Assembly: GCF_000018365.1 (NCBI RefSeq)
Contig: NC_011529.1
Coordinates: 620,001 to 684,000, forward strand
Direction: 5' to 3'
DNA from: Thermococcus onnurineus NA1
GTDB taxonomy: Archaea > Methanobacteriota_B > Thermococci > Thermococcales > Thermococcaceae
DNA: 64,000 nucleotides
Shown here piece after piece: positions 1 to 8,773 of this stretch (positions are counted from its first letter, which is position 1; every line of letters begins with the position of its first letter). The notes beneath the pieces were generated by a model, which searched no databases, was not told the DNA's origin, and was given only the letters and a program-made list of their open reading frames with translations. A program made the translations under genes and the position numbers.

Positions 1-475
1 GCTTTATCCTCTTGGCAAACTTTTCCCAGTTCTTCCTGAGAATGCCGTATATCCAGTAGTCTATCTCCTTCTCCAGGAACTCTATGTCCTCGACCGGGTC
101 GTGGTAGTCAGTCGGCTGCCCCTCGGCATCGGTCTTGCCCGTAACGTCAACGACGTGGATGAGCGCGGAGGCCATTCTGAGGTCGTCGAGGAACTTGTTG
201 CCCAGACCGCGGCCCTCGTGGGCGCCGGGGACGAGACCGGCGACGTCGATCATCTTTATCGGGATGAGTGCGAGGCCATCCTTGTATTCGTAGTTCTGCG
301 GGTTTGGCTTACAGCCGAGCTCCTTGCAGGGGTGCTCCGCTACCGCGTAAGTGACGCCGACGTTGGCATCTATCGTCGTGAAAGGGTAATTGGCAATTTG
401 AACGTCAACGAGGGTTGCCGCCGAGAAGAAGGTCGATTTTCCAACGTTTGGCTTGCCAACGACACCTATCTCCAT
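1..475 (-). CDS. YchF/Obg-type GTP-binding protein (3' part outside window)
   Basis: This gene runs off the left edge, and only about 158 N-terminal residues are visible. The start at 475 is followed by the Walker A motif GKPNVGKST at residues 7-15, a TTIDANVG segment at 33-40 and the G3 motif DVAGL at 77-81. The downstream run [20 protein letters not shown] is characteristic of YchF/Obg-related translational GTPases. The family normally has about 390-400 residues with a helical insert and a C-terminal TGS domain, which would lie outside the window. YchF proteins bind ATP or GTP and associate with ribosomes; the exact archaeal role is not settled. The family call is firm. Confidence 0.9.
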   Translation of the reverse strand, partial: MEIGVVGKPNVGKSTFFSAATLVDVQIANYPFTTIDANVGVTYAVAEHPCKELGCKPNPQNYEYKDGLALIPIKMIDVAGLVPGAHEGRGLGNKFLDDLRMASALIHVVDVTGKTDAEGQPTDYHDPVEDIEFLEKEIDYWIYGILRKNWEKFAKRIK

Positions 476-582
476 GCTCACCACCGAGGTAAATTAGTCA
501 GGGGGTTTTAAAGGGCTATGGTCTGCTACAACTCCGAAAACTATAACTCTCCAAGCATCCTAATCTTTTTTGGTGAATCCCT

Positions 583-870
583 ATGAAAATCTACACCCTC
601 GTCGAGGACTACTCCGACTATGAGAGCCCATTCCTGGCGCAGCACGGTGTGAGCTTTCTCATCGAAAAAACGGGAAAAGAATCCTCTTCGACGTCGTCGG
701 CGCGCTGTAAGATAGATGGCGATAGAGGGGATAAGAGCAATCATTGGAAACTTTCACCTGATTGATGCAAGTAAAGAGCGGATAGAGAAAACAATAAACG
801 GCTTTCTTGAGGTGGACGTGGAGGAGGTTTACACCGGCCACTGCACGGGGCTGAAGGCGGAGGTAGCTTT
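583..870 (+). pseudogene. Decayed metallo-beta-lactamase-fold hydrolase
   Basis: The start at 583 encodes a typical N-terminus of an archaeal MBL-fold hydrolase of the dihydropterin synthase-related type (MKIYTLVEDY, then QHGVSFLIE). Near 676-680 the frame breaks: reading TGKRILFDV needs an extra base. The metal-binding HxHxDH core is missing, and the sequence resumes in another frame (about 716-870) with the family's C-terminal part, including IIGNFHLIDAS and EEVYTGHCTGLKAE. The gene has therefore lost its middle and its frame, and no active enzyme can be made. It abuts a CorA remnant, so one deletion may have joined two neighbouring genes. Confidence 0.75.
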
Positions 871-1083
871 CTGGAGATCTATGGCAGGAACGACATTATC
901 AGAATTCTGACCGTTGTCTCAGCGGTTTTCATCCCATTGACGTTCATAACGGGCATCTACGAAATGAACTTCCGCTACATGCCCGAACTGGGGTGGCGCT
1001 ACGGCTACTTCATGACAATATCCGGCATGCTGCTCACTGCCGTTGGGATGCTCCACTACTTCAAAAGAAAGGGGTGGTTATAA
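871..1083 (+). pseudogene. C-terminal remnant of a CorA-type Mg2+ transporter
   Basis: In the frame ending with TAA at 1081-1083 the sequence reads LEIYGRNDIIRILTVVSAVF, then IPLTFITGIYEMNFRYMPEL, a second membrane segment and a basic tail FKRKGWL. This matches the last two transmembrane helices of CorA. The signature GMN motif between them reads E-M-N here, a change at an otherwise nearly invariant glycine. No start codon or cytoplasmic domain precedes it; the frame runs into the MBL-fold remnant. The stop overlaps that of the convergent racemase gene. The family identity is inferred from the membrane-end signature. Confidence 0.7.
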
Positions 1084-1770
1084 ACCGAGGGCCAGCCTCA
1101 CAGCCATTTCCGCTATCACATCGAGCGGGTCAATAAGAGGGACGCTCAAATCCTCGGGCTTTAGCGCAACACTGACCTCCGTGCAACCGGCTATTATGCC
1201 TTCGCTCCTCTTTTCCAGCCTCCTGGCAACCCGGAGGAGAAGTTCCCTGCCCAGCTCGAGGTTTCCAGCTTTAACCCCCTCGTAAATACCCTTCATGACG
1301 AGCTCCTGATCCTTTTTGATGGGCACTGCTATCTGAATCCCCCTGTCAAGGAGGGCACGGTGATAAACAAGGCCCTTAATGGTTCCATCGGTGGCCAAAA
1401 GACCGACCTTCTTAAGTCCCATCTCCTCTATTCTCTTCGCGGTTTCTTCCACCATACTGACGAGTGGTATGCTTATCTTCCTCTGAATGCTTTCCGCGAA
1501 GAAGTGGGCGGTATTGCAGGGCATTATTATAAAGTCCGCCCCCCAGCTCTCGAGCTTTCTGGCGCTCTCTACAAGCTCTGGCCTCGGATCTTCGCCCTCC
1601 CCGAGGATGAACGCCGTCCTGTCGGGTATCTTCGGGTTGTTGTAGATGATTATCCTCGGGTGATCCTGATCCCTCTTTGCTGGTGTCTTCTCGATTATCC
1701 TTCTGAAGAGTTCTGCAGTGGCTAACGGTCCCATGCCGCCGAGTATTCCGATGACCCTCTCGGTCATCAT
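1078..1770 (-). CDS. Aspartate/glutamate racemase family protein
   Basis: A 230-residue cytosolic racemase that interconverts L- and D-amino acids (probably aspartate) by a cofactor-free two-base mechanism. The two catalytic cysteines are visible: C85 in IIMPCNTAH and C196 in AGCTEV. The N-terminal [11 protein letters not shown] is the usual substrate-loop motif. The length fits the family. Two consecutive ATG codons (1770 and 1767) follow a GGAGGA ribosome site, so either could be used. The start overlaps the stop of the upstream cupin gene by one base, so the two are probably co-transcribed and translationally coupled. Confidence 0.9.
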   Translation of the reverse strand: MMTERVIGILGGMGPLATAELFRRIIEKTPAKRDQDHPRIIIYNNPKIPDRTAFILGEGEDPRPELVESARKLESWGADFIIMPCNTAHFFAESIQRKISIPLVSMVEETAKRIEEMGLKKVGLLATDGTIKGLVYHRALLDRGIQIAVPIKKDQELVMKGIYEGVKAGNLELGRELLLRVARRLEKRSEGIIAGCTEVSVALKPEDLSVPLIDPLDVIAEMAVRLALGL

Positions 1771-2114
1771 TACTCCTCCAGCCAGACGGAATCGTCGCCG
1801 TAGTAATTCAGCTTGACCACGAAGAGCCTGAAGGGCTCGTCGCGCTCGTTGATGACCCAGTGGACGGTTTTTGGCTTGACGAGGAAGATGTCGCCCGGTT
1901 TTGCAAGGTACTCGGTATCACCGATGCCGAGCCTGGCCTCGCCGCTTATTATGTAGAACAGCTCGTACTGCTTCTCGTGATAGTGCTTTTTAACCGTCTG
2001 TCCCGGCTTCACCTCGACGATTTGGGCGTAGCTTCCCTCTGGAAGTTCACCCTCGAAGAGAGGGAGCTTCCTGTAAGTGCCCCTGTCGATGAGGTTTTTG
2101 ATCCCGGCCTTCAT
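1770..2114 (-). CDS. Small cupin-domain protein
   Basis: A 114-residue single-domain cupin. Metal-ligand histidines are seen at H44 and H46 ([10 protein letters not shown]) and at H85 (PKTVHW), with the usual PGD turn at about 73-75. The start at 2114 is preferred over an upstream one because GGTGATCTTC sits directly before it. Cupins of this size often bind sugars or metals or act as isomerases or regulators; the substrate cannot be told here. It is the first gene of a two-gene unit with the racemase. A TATA-like element lies near 2143-2155 on the minus strand. Confidence 0.85.
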   Translation of the reverse strand: MKAGIKNLIDRGTYRKLPLFEGELPEGSYAQIVEVKPGQTVKKHYHEKQYELFYIISGEARLGIGDTEYLAKPGDIFLVKPKTVHWVINERDEPFRLFVVKLNYYGDDSVWLEE

Positions 2115-2155
2115 GAAGATCACCAGGAGGCAATTAGAAAAGGAACTAAATAAAA

Positions 2156-2268
2156 TCATTGCCTGCATTTCCCTATTAGTTCAAACACATCACAATGGCA
2201 GCCCGCACTCAGGGATCCTAGTATAGTTCCGTTTCCGTTAATCTCAAGTAGCTCTTTGAATTCAAGGA
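2156..2268 (-). pseudogene. Possible short gene relic upstream of the cupin gene
   Basis: Within the otherwise gene-free 2115-2461 stretch the minus strand has coding-like sequence: EFKELLEINGNGTILGSL, then SAGCHCDVFELIGKCRQ and a stop at 2156-2158. Further upstream (about 2270-2370) another frame reads MHLHFSRRKVLIVF. A frameshift would join the two. I do not recognise the family. It may be the decayed remainder of a small gene or a chance open stretch. Confidence 0.25.
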
Positions 2269-2408
2269 GCTTAGATCAGAGACAGAAGAAATGAAGACAA
2301 TTAGAACCTTTCTCCTGCTGAAGTGCAGGTGCATGATTCCCCTCTTGAGTATTAAGACCTCAGAAGTTTTAATCATTTCTTTCGACAACCATCGAAACCC
2401 TCAAAAGA

Positions 2409-2418
2409 CTTTTATATC
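2409..2418 (+). promoter_or_regulatory. TATA box for tldD/tldE
   Basis: CTTTTATATC lies in the intergenic space about 45 bp upstream of the tldD start, which predicts a transcript beginning near 2438 and a short leader containing GGTGAT. Confidence 0.6.
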
Positions 2419-2461
2419 TCTTCCCCGAGACATCAGTGGACAAACGTAAACGGTGATGACC

Positions 2462-3829
2462 ATGGAGGCGCTTGAGAAGGCCCTTAAATGGGCTGAGGAC
2501 AACCTGAAAGCGGAATACATAGAGTTAAGGTATGAGAACTTAAGAAAAACGACGCTCGGCCTCAAGGATGGTGTCTTTACAAGCTTCACCGGCAAATTCC
2601 ATCAGGGCGTTGCGATAAGGGTTCTCGCAGACGGTGCCTGGGGCTTTTCTTCGACGAGCGACCTTAACAACATCGAAAAGGCCATCGAGGAGGCTTACAA
2701 ACTCGCCAGGGCTGCCGCTCAAACCAAGAATGAGAAGATTGAGCTGGCCGAGGTAAAGCCCGTCCAGGACTTCGTGAAGAGCAAGATGAAGATTAAACCC
2801 GCTCACGTAGACGTCGAGGAGAAAGTCGCTCACCTTAGGGAGCTTGAGAAGCTCCTCAAGGAGGATAATGCAGTAAAGAGCGTTCAGATACGCTACGAAG
2901 ACGGCAGCGGGCAGAAGATACTCCTCACCAACGAGGGAACCAGAATAGAGTGGGACTACAACTACCTCTTCCAGGGAACCTACGTTACCGGAAAGAAGGA
3001 AGGAAAGCTTGCGATGGCAAGGGACAGCATCGGAGCCGTTGACTATGGCTGGGAACTCATGACAGATCACGAACCCAACGAGAAGGTAACTGAGAGGCTC
3101 CTCAGGAAGATGCACTCCCAGCTGGACGGCATCGCTCCAAAGCGCGGCGAGTGGCCCATCGTAGCGGGCCCAATAGTCGTCGGCATCATCGCCCACGAAG
3201 CTCTTGGCCACCTTGCAGAGGCGGACTTAACGATAAACTCACCGTTTAAGGACCTCATCGGCAAGCAGATTGCCCCAGAGTACGTCACAATGAGCGAGCG
3301 CTACGTTGAGGGTGGCTTTGGCAACGACAAGTACGATGACGAGGGTGTTCCGGTTAAGGACATCCACATCATCGAGAACGGAATTCTCAAGGAGATAATG
3401 CTCAACCGCGAGTACGCCCACAAGTGGGGAATGGAGCCAAATGGCCATGCAAGGGCCGAGAGCTATCGCTACCCGCCGATAATCAGAATGCGCAACACCG
3501 TCTTCGAGCCCGGTGATTACTCCTTCGAGGAGCTCATCGAGGACATAAAGTTCGGTTACTACGTAGTTGACTTCCGCGGCGGTCAAGCGCAGCTCAACTC
3601 GGCCTTCCAGGTTGGAATTCAGGAAGGCTACGTCATCAGGAACGGTGAGATTGCAGAGCCTATAAGGGACACCTCTATCACCGGCGTGGCAATAGAAGCC
3701 CTCAAGAAGATAAGCGCGGTCGGTAAGGACTTTGGCCTTGAAGTCGGCTTCTGCGGGAAGGGACAGATTGCCTTTGTCAGCTCGGGTGGGCCTCACATGC
3801 GCTTCGACGGAGGAATACTTATCGGGTGA
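2462..3829 (+). CDS. tldD: TldD family metalloprotease subunit
   Basis: TldD pairs with TldE (PmbA) to form a heterodimeric zinc peptidase that degrades unfolded peptides and, in bacteria, matures microcin B17 and CcdA. The 455-residue protein has the HExxxH zinc motif at about residues 245-250 within AHEALGHLAEAD. Three in-frame starts exist (GTG 2453, ATG 2456, ATG 2462). ATG 2462 is chosen because GGTGAT lies 4-5 bases upstream of it. The partner gene follows 10 bp after the stop, so the pair forms an operon. Length and motif agree with a working enzyme. Confidence 0.93.
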   Translation: MEALEKALKWAEDNLKAEYIELRYENLRKTTLGLKDGVFTSFTGKFHQGVAIRVLADGAWGFSSTSDLNNIEKAIEEAYKLARAAAQTKNEKIELAEVKPVQDFVKSKMKIKPAHVDVEEKVAHLRELEKLLKEDNAVKSVQIRYEDGSGQKILLTNEGTRIEWDYNYLFQGTYVTGKKEGKLAMARDSIGAVDYGWELMTDHEPNEKVTERLLRKMHSQLDGIAPKRGEWPIVAGPIVVGIIAHEALGHLAEADLTINSPFKDLIGKQIAPEYVTMSERYVEGGFGNDKYDDEGVPVKDIHIIENGILKEIMLNREYAHKWGMEPNGHARAESYRYPPIIRMRNTVFEPGDYSFEELIEDIKFGYYVVDFRGGQAQLNSAFQVGIQEGYVIRNGEIAEPIRDTSITGVAIEALKKISAVGKDFGLEVGFCGKGQIAFVSSGGPHMRFDGGILIG

Positions 3830-3839
3830 GGTGGTGAAG

Positions 3840-5165
3840 ATGGAGGAGCTTATCCGCTTCGGCGAGAAGTTTTTTGACGAACTCGAAATTGCCGTTTACC
3901 GCTCCCGCAATGTTAGCGTCAACATCGAACTGAACGAGATTTCAATGGCGAGCGTCAGAAGCGGCGCCGTAACGATAATCAGGGGAATAAAGGACAAGCG
4001 CCTCGGCCTAGCGATAATCGACAGCGACGAGCCGGCAAGAATAAAGGAAGCAATAGAGCAGGCTGCGAAGATGGCAAAGCTAAACAGCCCGGATGAGAAG
4101 TGGGTTTCACTTCCGGAGCCGGGCAAATACCGCGAGGCCCCAAAGCCGAACTATGAGCTTAAGGAGACCCCTCCTGACCGACTGGTCGAGATGATAGTTC
4201 ACGGCATTAAGCTCGCCCGCGAGAAAGACCCCAACGCTATCGTTGCGGGTGGAGAAGGCGGCGTAACCTGGGAGGAGAGGCAGATCATCAACTCACACGG
4301 CATCGATGTCGAACAGGAAGGAGGAGCTGCCTACATATTCTTCGAGCTGGTCGGCAGAAAAGAAGGCGTCGTAACCCCTGGCATATTCGACTTCGAAGCG
4401 AGGAGAGACCTCAACCTCGATGTTGATGGTGTGGTTGAAAGGGCCGTTCGGAAGGTCGGCTGGGCTTACAACGTGAAAGCCAGCAAGAACGAGGAAGTGC
4501 CGATAATTCTCGGCCCATGGGCGATAGCGGGCCTCTTCAGCTACGCACTCTTCCCGGCCTTCAGCGGCGAGAGGCTCGTCAAGGAGACCACTCCACTTGC
4601 AGACAAGGTCGGGGAACAGATAGCGAGCGAGGTTCTTACTCTCTACGACGACCCGTTCCACGAGCTCGCCATTGAGCCGGTTATAGCCGATGGTGAGGGT
4701 GTCCCAACGAGGAAGAACGTCCTCATCGAGAAAGGAACCTTCAGGGGCTTCGTTTGGGACAACTACTGGGCCAGAATCTACGGCACTGAGAGCACAGGAA
4801 ACGGCAAGCGTGATTTGAGGAGCGGCGGAATAAACATCGGCTTCCACACCATGGCAATCGAGAACGGTAAAAAGAGCTTTGAGGATATGATAAGCGAGAT
4901 TGACAGGGGCTACTTCGTGGACGGCTTCCAAGGTGCGCACTCGAGCAACCCGGACAACGGAAACTTCGCTGTAACAGCTAATCCGGCCTACCTCATCGAG
5001 GACGGTGAAGTCGTCGGCTCCAGCGTCTTCCTCATAGCGGGCAACGTCTATGAACTGCTTAAACAGGCCAGCGAGGTCAGTAAGGAGCAGATCGTTATGC
5101 CCTTCATGACGACAATGATAACGCCGTTCATCAGGTTCGAGAATGTGAAAATTGCCGGAAAGTGA
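3840..5165 (+). CDS. tldE: TldE/PmbA family protein, partner of TldD
   Basis: A 441-residue homologue of TldD that lacks the HExxxH motif, as expected for the non-catalytic TldE/PmbA partner. Family features include the C-terminal GAHSSNPDNGNFAVTAN segment and the GEGVPTRKN strand. The start at 3840 follows GGTGGTGAAG. A longer reading from 3732 would overlap tldD and has no support. It sits directly downstream of tldD, consistent with stoichiometric co-expression. TldE is thought to shape the chamber and to hand peptides to the zinc site of TldD. Confidence 0.92.
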   Translation: MEELIRFGEKFFDELEIAVYRSRNVSVNIELNEISMASVRSGAVTIIRGIKDKRLGLAIIDSDEPARIKEAIEQAAKMAKLNSPDEKWVSLPEPGKYREAPKPNYELKETPPDRLVEMIVHGIKLAREKDPNAIVAGGEGGVTWEERQIINSHGIDVEQEGGAAYIFFELVGRKEGVVTPGIFDFEARRDLNLDVDGVVERAVRKVGWAYNVKASKNEEVPIILGPWAIAGLFSYALFPAFSGERLVKETTPLADKVGEQIASEVLTLYDDPFHELAIEPVIADGEGVPTRKNVLIEKGTFRGFVWDNYWARIYGTESTGNGKRDLRSGGINIGFHTMAIENGKKSFEDMISEIDRGYFVDGFQGAHSSNPDNGNFAVTANPAYLIEDGEVVGSSVFLIAGNVYELLKQASEVSKEQIVMPFMTTMITPFIRFENVKIAGK

Positions 5166-5248
5166 CGCCTTTCTTTTTTCTCAACTTTTAGAGCCTCTGC
5201 TCTCAATAAGCACGCAGCTAAAAAAGAATGTTCCCCCTAGTAAAACAG

Positions 5249-6244
5249 TCACTTCAAAACCCTGAAGTCTATCGCGATGTTGAACTGCCTCGGCGCGTAG
5301 GGGCGGACCTTTCTCTCATCCAAAAACTCAACGTGGAAGCCGAGCCCCTTCGCTATACCATTTATTTTCGCCTCGTGTTCAAAAAAGAGGTTCTCCTCGG
5401 GCCCAAAGCCATAGTAGTGGACAATTCCGCCGTCCTTAACGCTCAGCATAGCCTCCCTCAAAAAGCGATCGGCGAACTTGGGGAGATTCATTATCACGCG
5501 GTCGGCCTCAATTCTACCAGCGATCTTTCTAACGTCGCCAAGGATGGGGACAACATTCGGCATCTTGTTCAGCTTTCTGTTTTCTTCGAGGTACCTAACT
5601 GCCCAGGGGTTGATGTCGCAGGCGAAGACGAGCTTTGCTTTCTTTGCGAGGAGTATCGAGTATGGTCCGACGCCGGCAAACATGTCGAAGACGATCTCAC
5701 CCGGCTGGGTTTTCTCGAATATCCTCATCCTCTCGGTGGCGAGCCTCGGCGAGAAGTAGACCTTAGCAACGTCCAATCTGAGCCGTATCCCATTCTCTCG
5801 GTGGAGCGTTTCGGTTCTCCTCTCACCAGCAAGGCGAATCAGCTCCCTAACGCGGTATTCACCTTCAATCTTGCTCCCCTTAGCGAAGACGGCCTTTATG
5901 TGCCTGTGGACTTTCAGAATTGCCTCACCAATGGCCTTCCCGTAGGGCATCAGCTTTTCGGGAAGCTCGATTATCGCGACATCGCCGATGATGTCGAAAG
6001 AACTCGGGAGAAGAGGCCTCACTTCTTCGGGAACCTCAACGACCTCGCGGTAACTGTGGGGCCTCCGCTTAGTCTTCTCGAACTCTGCCTCCACGATTTC
6101 AAAGCCTTCAACTGGCCCGGTGACAGGGAAGAGTATGAACTCGCCCTCCCGCTTCACGGAGTAGCTTTTAGCCAGAACACCGAGCTCGATGAGCTTTCGT
6201 CTCGTCTTTTCGGCTTCTCTCTTGGGGACTTTTACGGCGAACAT
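5249..6244 (-). CDS. trm5b: tRNA (guanine37-N1)-methyltransferase, Trm5b type
   Basis: A 331-residue class I SAM methyltransferase of the archaeal Trm5 family, which makes m1G37 next to the anticodon and so prevents frameshifting. The SAM-binding motif FDMFAGVGPYS is at 186-196, the acidic end of strand beta2 (FACDIN) at about 207-212 and the catalytic NLPK motif at 253-256. The N-terminal part holds the D1-like and linker domains. Length matches Trm5b better than Trm5a or Taw2, but these paralogues are close and the subgroup is an inference. The gene is convergent with tldE and monocistronic. Confidence 0.85.
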   Translation of the reverse strand: MFAVKVPKREAEKTRRKLIELGVLAKSYSVKREGEFILFPVTGPVEGFEIVEAEFEKTKRRPHSYREVVEVPEEVRPLLPSSFDIIGDVAIIELPEKLMPYGKAIGEAILKVHRHIKAVFAKGSKIEGEYRVRELIRLAGERRTETLHRENGIRLRLDVAKVYFSPRLATERMRIFEKTQPGEIVFDMFAGVGPYSILLAKKAKLVFACDINPWAVRYLEENRKLNKMPNVVPILGDVRKIAGRIEADRVIMNLPKFADRFLREAMLSVKDGGIVHYYGFGPEENLFFEHEAKINGIAKGLGFHVEFLDERKVRPYAPRQFNIAIDFRVLK

Positions 6245-6326
6245 CAGGGATTAGTTACGCTGGAGGTTCAAAAGGTTTGCCGTTTTGACTTCCGAGGATA
6301 TTACATCCAAGCTCCAGCGACGAAAG

Positions 6327-6336
6327 ATTTTTAAAC
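6327..6336 (+). promoter_or_regulatory. TATA box of tRNA-Glu
   Basis: ATTTTTAAAC is centred about 27 bp before the first base of the tRNA gene, the normal archaeal spacing. Confidence 0.65.
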
Positions 6337-6358
6337 GCTCACCCTTCCCTAATATCGG

Positions 6359-6436
6359 GCCCCGGTGGTGTAGCCCGGTCAAACATGCGGGCCTTTCGAG
6401 CCCGCGCCCCGGGTTCAAATCCCGGCCGGGGCACCA
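6359..6436 (+). tRNA. tRNA-Glu (anticodon UUC)
   Basis: The cloverleaf folds fully. The acceptor arms are GCCCCGG (6359-6365) and CCGGGGC (6426-6432), with discriminator A6433 and encoded CCA at 6434-6436. The anticodon stem CGGGC/GCCCG encloses the loop CTTTCGA, so the anticodon is TTC. The T-arm reads GGGTTCAAATCCC. No intron is present. The 3' half is a classical integration site for archaeal mobile elements. Confidence 0.97.
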
Positions 6437-6577
6437 AAATTCTCTCACCCACCTTTCTAAGAGCAGCTTCACCACTGGAGACAAGCCCTCTTTGAAAAAG
6501 AGCCACCTCAACATGCCATTAATAAAACGAGACCTACTATAAGCCACCCTCAAAGGCCCCACAACCTTTAAATCCAA
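6437..6577 (-). other. Possible N-terminal integrase scar (int(N)) abutting tRNA-Glu
   Basis: A minus-strand open frame from a TTG at 6577 encodes about 47 residues with coding-like composition (for example RFINGMLRWLFFKEG and VVKLLLERWVREF). It then runs antisense through the 3' half of tRNA-Glu, giving WCPGRDLNPG. SSV-type integrases, whose att site lies inside int, leave a short N-terminal int fragment of this layout next to the intact tRNA. No int(C), att repeat or other provirus gene is visible, so this could equally be a chance frame. The rest of the 6437-6782 gap is AT-rich and holds only the promoter region of the next gene. Confidence 0.3.
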
Positions 6578-6782
6578 AGCTGCATGAATTTGAAATACCG
6601 GTCTTTAGACTTTCAGCTGCCTCCAAGCTCAGCACTCATTTTGGATGAGTGATTTTTACATCTCTATATTGTATCTCGATAGTTTTTTGTAATTTTGGAG
6701 ATTTTCCAAACAATTATAACATATTGTCAAAATAATGCCGAAAATTTTTTAACATTAAAAGGAGACCCTCTATGGTGGTATT

Positions 6783-7535
6783 ATGGTAGGTGTTGTCAAG
6801 ACTGGAATAGAGGAGATTGATTCTGCCTTGGGTGGAGGAATAGTCGATATGGGGAATCTTTTGATATCCCATGACAAAAGGTCACTGGGATGGGTACTTG
6901 GTTTGAAGATATTCAAGAGCATGATTGATCAGGGGGCAATTGGAGTCATATTAAATACGACCCTACCAATTTCAAAGCTTCAATTGAGAACCAAATGTGC
7001 TGGATTGGATCTTGAAAAAGAAGGAAAAGCAGGAAAGCTTTACATAATTGACCTCTTCGGATCCAAGTACGATATCCCATACAATAGTCCGTACGTTATC
7101 CAGATAAGGGACTGGAGTGGCGATACAGGGATTCCAAAATTGCTTCAAATATATAGCAGACTATCATCACGAATCCCTGAAGGCTCAACTGTAGTTGGTC
7201 TAGCTGCGACGTTGGAAGGGCTCTACCATGAATTTGGAAAACAAACCATGGACAACCTGATAAGAGCCTCACTCGCCAGCTTTGAAAATGAAGTGGTAAA
7301 TAAAGGCAGGAAAATTAATATTCTCACCATTGCACTCCTAAACAGAGAAGCTGTTCCCGATTATGTAACAGCATGGCTGTACAGTCTTAGTGACCAAATC
7401 ATAGAATTCATTTCCAATACTGGCACTGCGGGTCTAGAGGAGACTATACTAATACCAAGATCCCTTGTCCCTGAGTTCCAACCGAGGCATTACACAATAA
7501 AGCTCTCAAAAGAACACAGGATTCAAGTTCTTTGA
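6783..7535 (+). CDS. KaiC/RadA-fold protein with degenerate ATP site
   Basis: A 250-residue protein that begins like KaiC-family ATPases (VVKTGIEEIDSALGGGIVDMG). Where the Walker A loop GxxGxGKT should follow it reads LLISHDKRSLGW, so the P-loop is lost. No clear Walker B or catalytic glutamate is seen. It probably keeps the RecA-like fold but does not hydrolyse ATP in the usual way. The gene and its flanks are clearly richer in A and T than the surrounding core genes, and it lies just downstream of tRNA-Glu; both hint at acquired DNA. The start at 6783 follows GGTGGT. The function is unknown. Confidence 0.7.
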   Translation: MVGVVKTGIEEIDSALGGGIVDMGNLLISHDKRSLGWVLGLKIFKSMIDQGAIGVILNTTLPISKLQLRTKCAGLDLEKEGKAGKLYIIDLFGSKYDIPYNSPYVIQIRDWSGDTGIPKLLQIYSRLSSRIPEGSTVVGLAATLEGLYHEFGKQTMDNLIRASLASFENEVVNKGRKINILTIALLNREAVPDYVTAWLYSLSDQIIEFISNTGTAGLEETILIPRSLVPEFQPRHYTIKLSKEHRIQVL

Positions 7536-7638
7536 TTTATTTTTTTGAATTCGGCATCCTATACAATCCCAATATTTTTTGCCGGAGTTAATGATGTAAA
7601 TGAAAAGGCTTTTAACCTTTCATCCGTTTTCCCGCCCG

Positions 7639-8757
7639 ATGGCCATGAAGACACTCGCCCAGGTTTTCAGGGAAGTTCTGCAGGAGAAGGGTATAGAGAG
7701 CTTCGGCGTGCTTTCAAAGCGCTACCGTAAGTCAAAGAATAAGCTCCAGGATGTGGCCGTGGATGTCCTTAACGGAAAAGGAGTCATAGCAGAAGTCCCA
7801 GAGCCAACGGTAGTTGCGTGGGATTTAAACGGGAACCGCGTTAAGGGCTCGCGCTACGCCTACGTGCCGGGCTGCATGGCGAAAAAGTTCAAGGTTCTAA
7901 TCAGAGCTGAAGACCTGAAGGCCCGCATTCCGGAGTGGCCCTACTTCATAATTGACCTAATGCACTGGGACAAGCACACCCAGAAGGAAAAGGGTAAGAT
8001 ATGCCTTCAGGTGGCTCAGAGCTACGGCCTGCTGAGAGACTACTTCACAGGAAAAGAGCTGGCGGTAACCTGGGCGAACGATGAGTTCAAATCCATGTTC
8101 CACGGCCCGGTTGAGAGGATAACGACATACGAAGGATCTACCGCCAACTTCCTGAAAGAAGAGGGCATCGATGAGGTCGTACTCCTCGACCCCTGGGCGG
8201 AGGAAGTTCTGGGAGAGGAGGACTTCGACGTTAAGGCCTTCATAATCGGGGGAATCGTCGACACCGGTGGAACCAAGAAGAAGACCACGCCAAAAATCGG
8301 CGAAGAGCTTGAAAAGGAAGGAATAAAAGTCCACAGGAGGAAAATAGTCCTTAGGGGTGATGTCGTTGGCGTCCCGGACAGGATAAACAGAATCCTCGGC
8401 ATAATCCTTAAGATGATGATTGATGGCAAGTCAATGGATGAGGCAGTCTACGAGTTCCAGGAGCCACTTCACGCACGCTGGCGCCTCAGAAAGGAGCTTC
8501 CAAAGCATGCGACTCGCTACATGATAAACGGCAAAGTTTACCGCGTCGTCGAGAAGGAGCTGTTTGACGAGTATTCCAAGTGGCTTAAGATACGCTGGGA
8601 GGACTTCGTAAAGGTTCTGCGCGAGTTAAATCTCGTCGCGCTCGAGAGGAAGCGGATGCACCACCTCAACAAGATTTCCAACCCTAGAATAATCAACGGC
8701 AAGCTTTACAGGGTCATACTTCTCAAGAAGGCCGCGATGCTGTGCTACAACTGCTAA
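7639..8757 (+). CDS. tRNA (adenine9/guanine9-N1)-methyltransferase, archaeal Trm10 type
   Basis: The 372-residue protein closely resembles the SPOUT-fold Trm10 homologue characterised from Thermococcus kodakarensis, which methylates N1 of A9 and G9 in tRNA. Recognisable stretches are FGVLSKRYRKSKNKLQD near the N-terminus, WPYFIIDLMHWDKHTQKEKG and, in the SPOUT knot, FIIGGIVDTGGTKKKTTP. A TATA-like GGCTTTTAACC at 7607-7617 predicts transcription from about 7638, so the mRNA is probably leaderless from ATG 7639 or ATG 7645. The in-frame ATG at 7600 lies upstream of that promoter and is unlikely. Confidence 0.88.
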   Translation: MAMKTLAQVFREVLQEKGIESFGVLSKRYRKSKNKLQDVAVDVLNGKGVIAEVPEPTVVAWDLNGNRVKGSRYAYVPGCMAKKFKVLIRAEDLKARIPEWPYFIIDLMHWDKHTQKEKGKICLQVAQSYGLLRDYFTGKELAVTWANDEFKSMFHGPVERITTYEGSTANFLKEEGIDEVVLLDPWAEEVLGEEDFDVKAFIIGGIVDTGGTKKKTTPKIGEELEKEGIKVHRRKIVLRGDVVGVPDRINRILGIILKMMIDGKSMDEAVYEFQEPLHARWRLRKELPKHATRYMINGKVYRVVEKELFDEYSKWLKIRWEDFVKVLRELNLVALERKRMHHLNKISNPRIINGKLYRVILLKKAAMLCYNC

Positions 8758-8773
8758 AAAGCATAGAAAAATC

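Noticed and set aside
5228-6334. A 368-codon plus-strand frame
   Set aside because: Exact antisense of trm5b, with no family motif.
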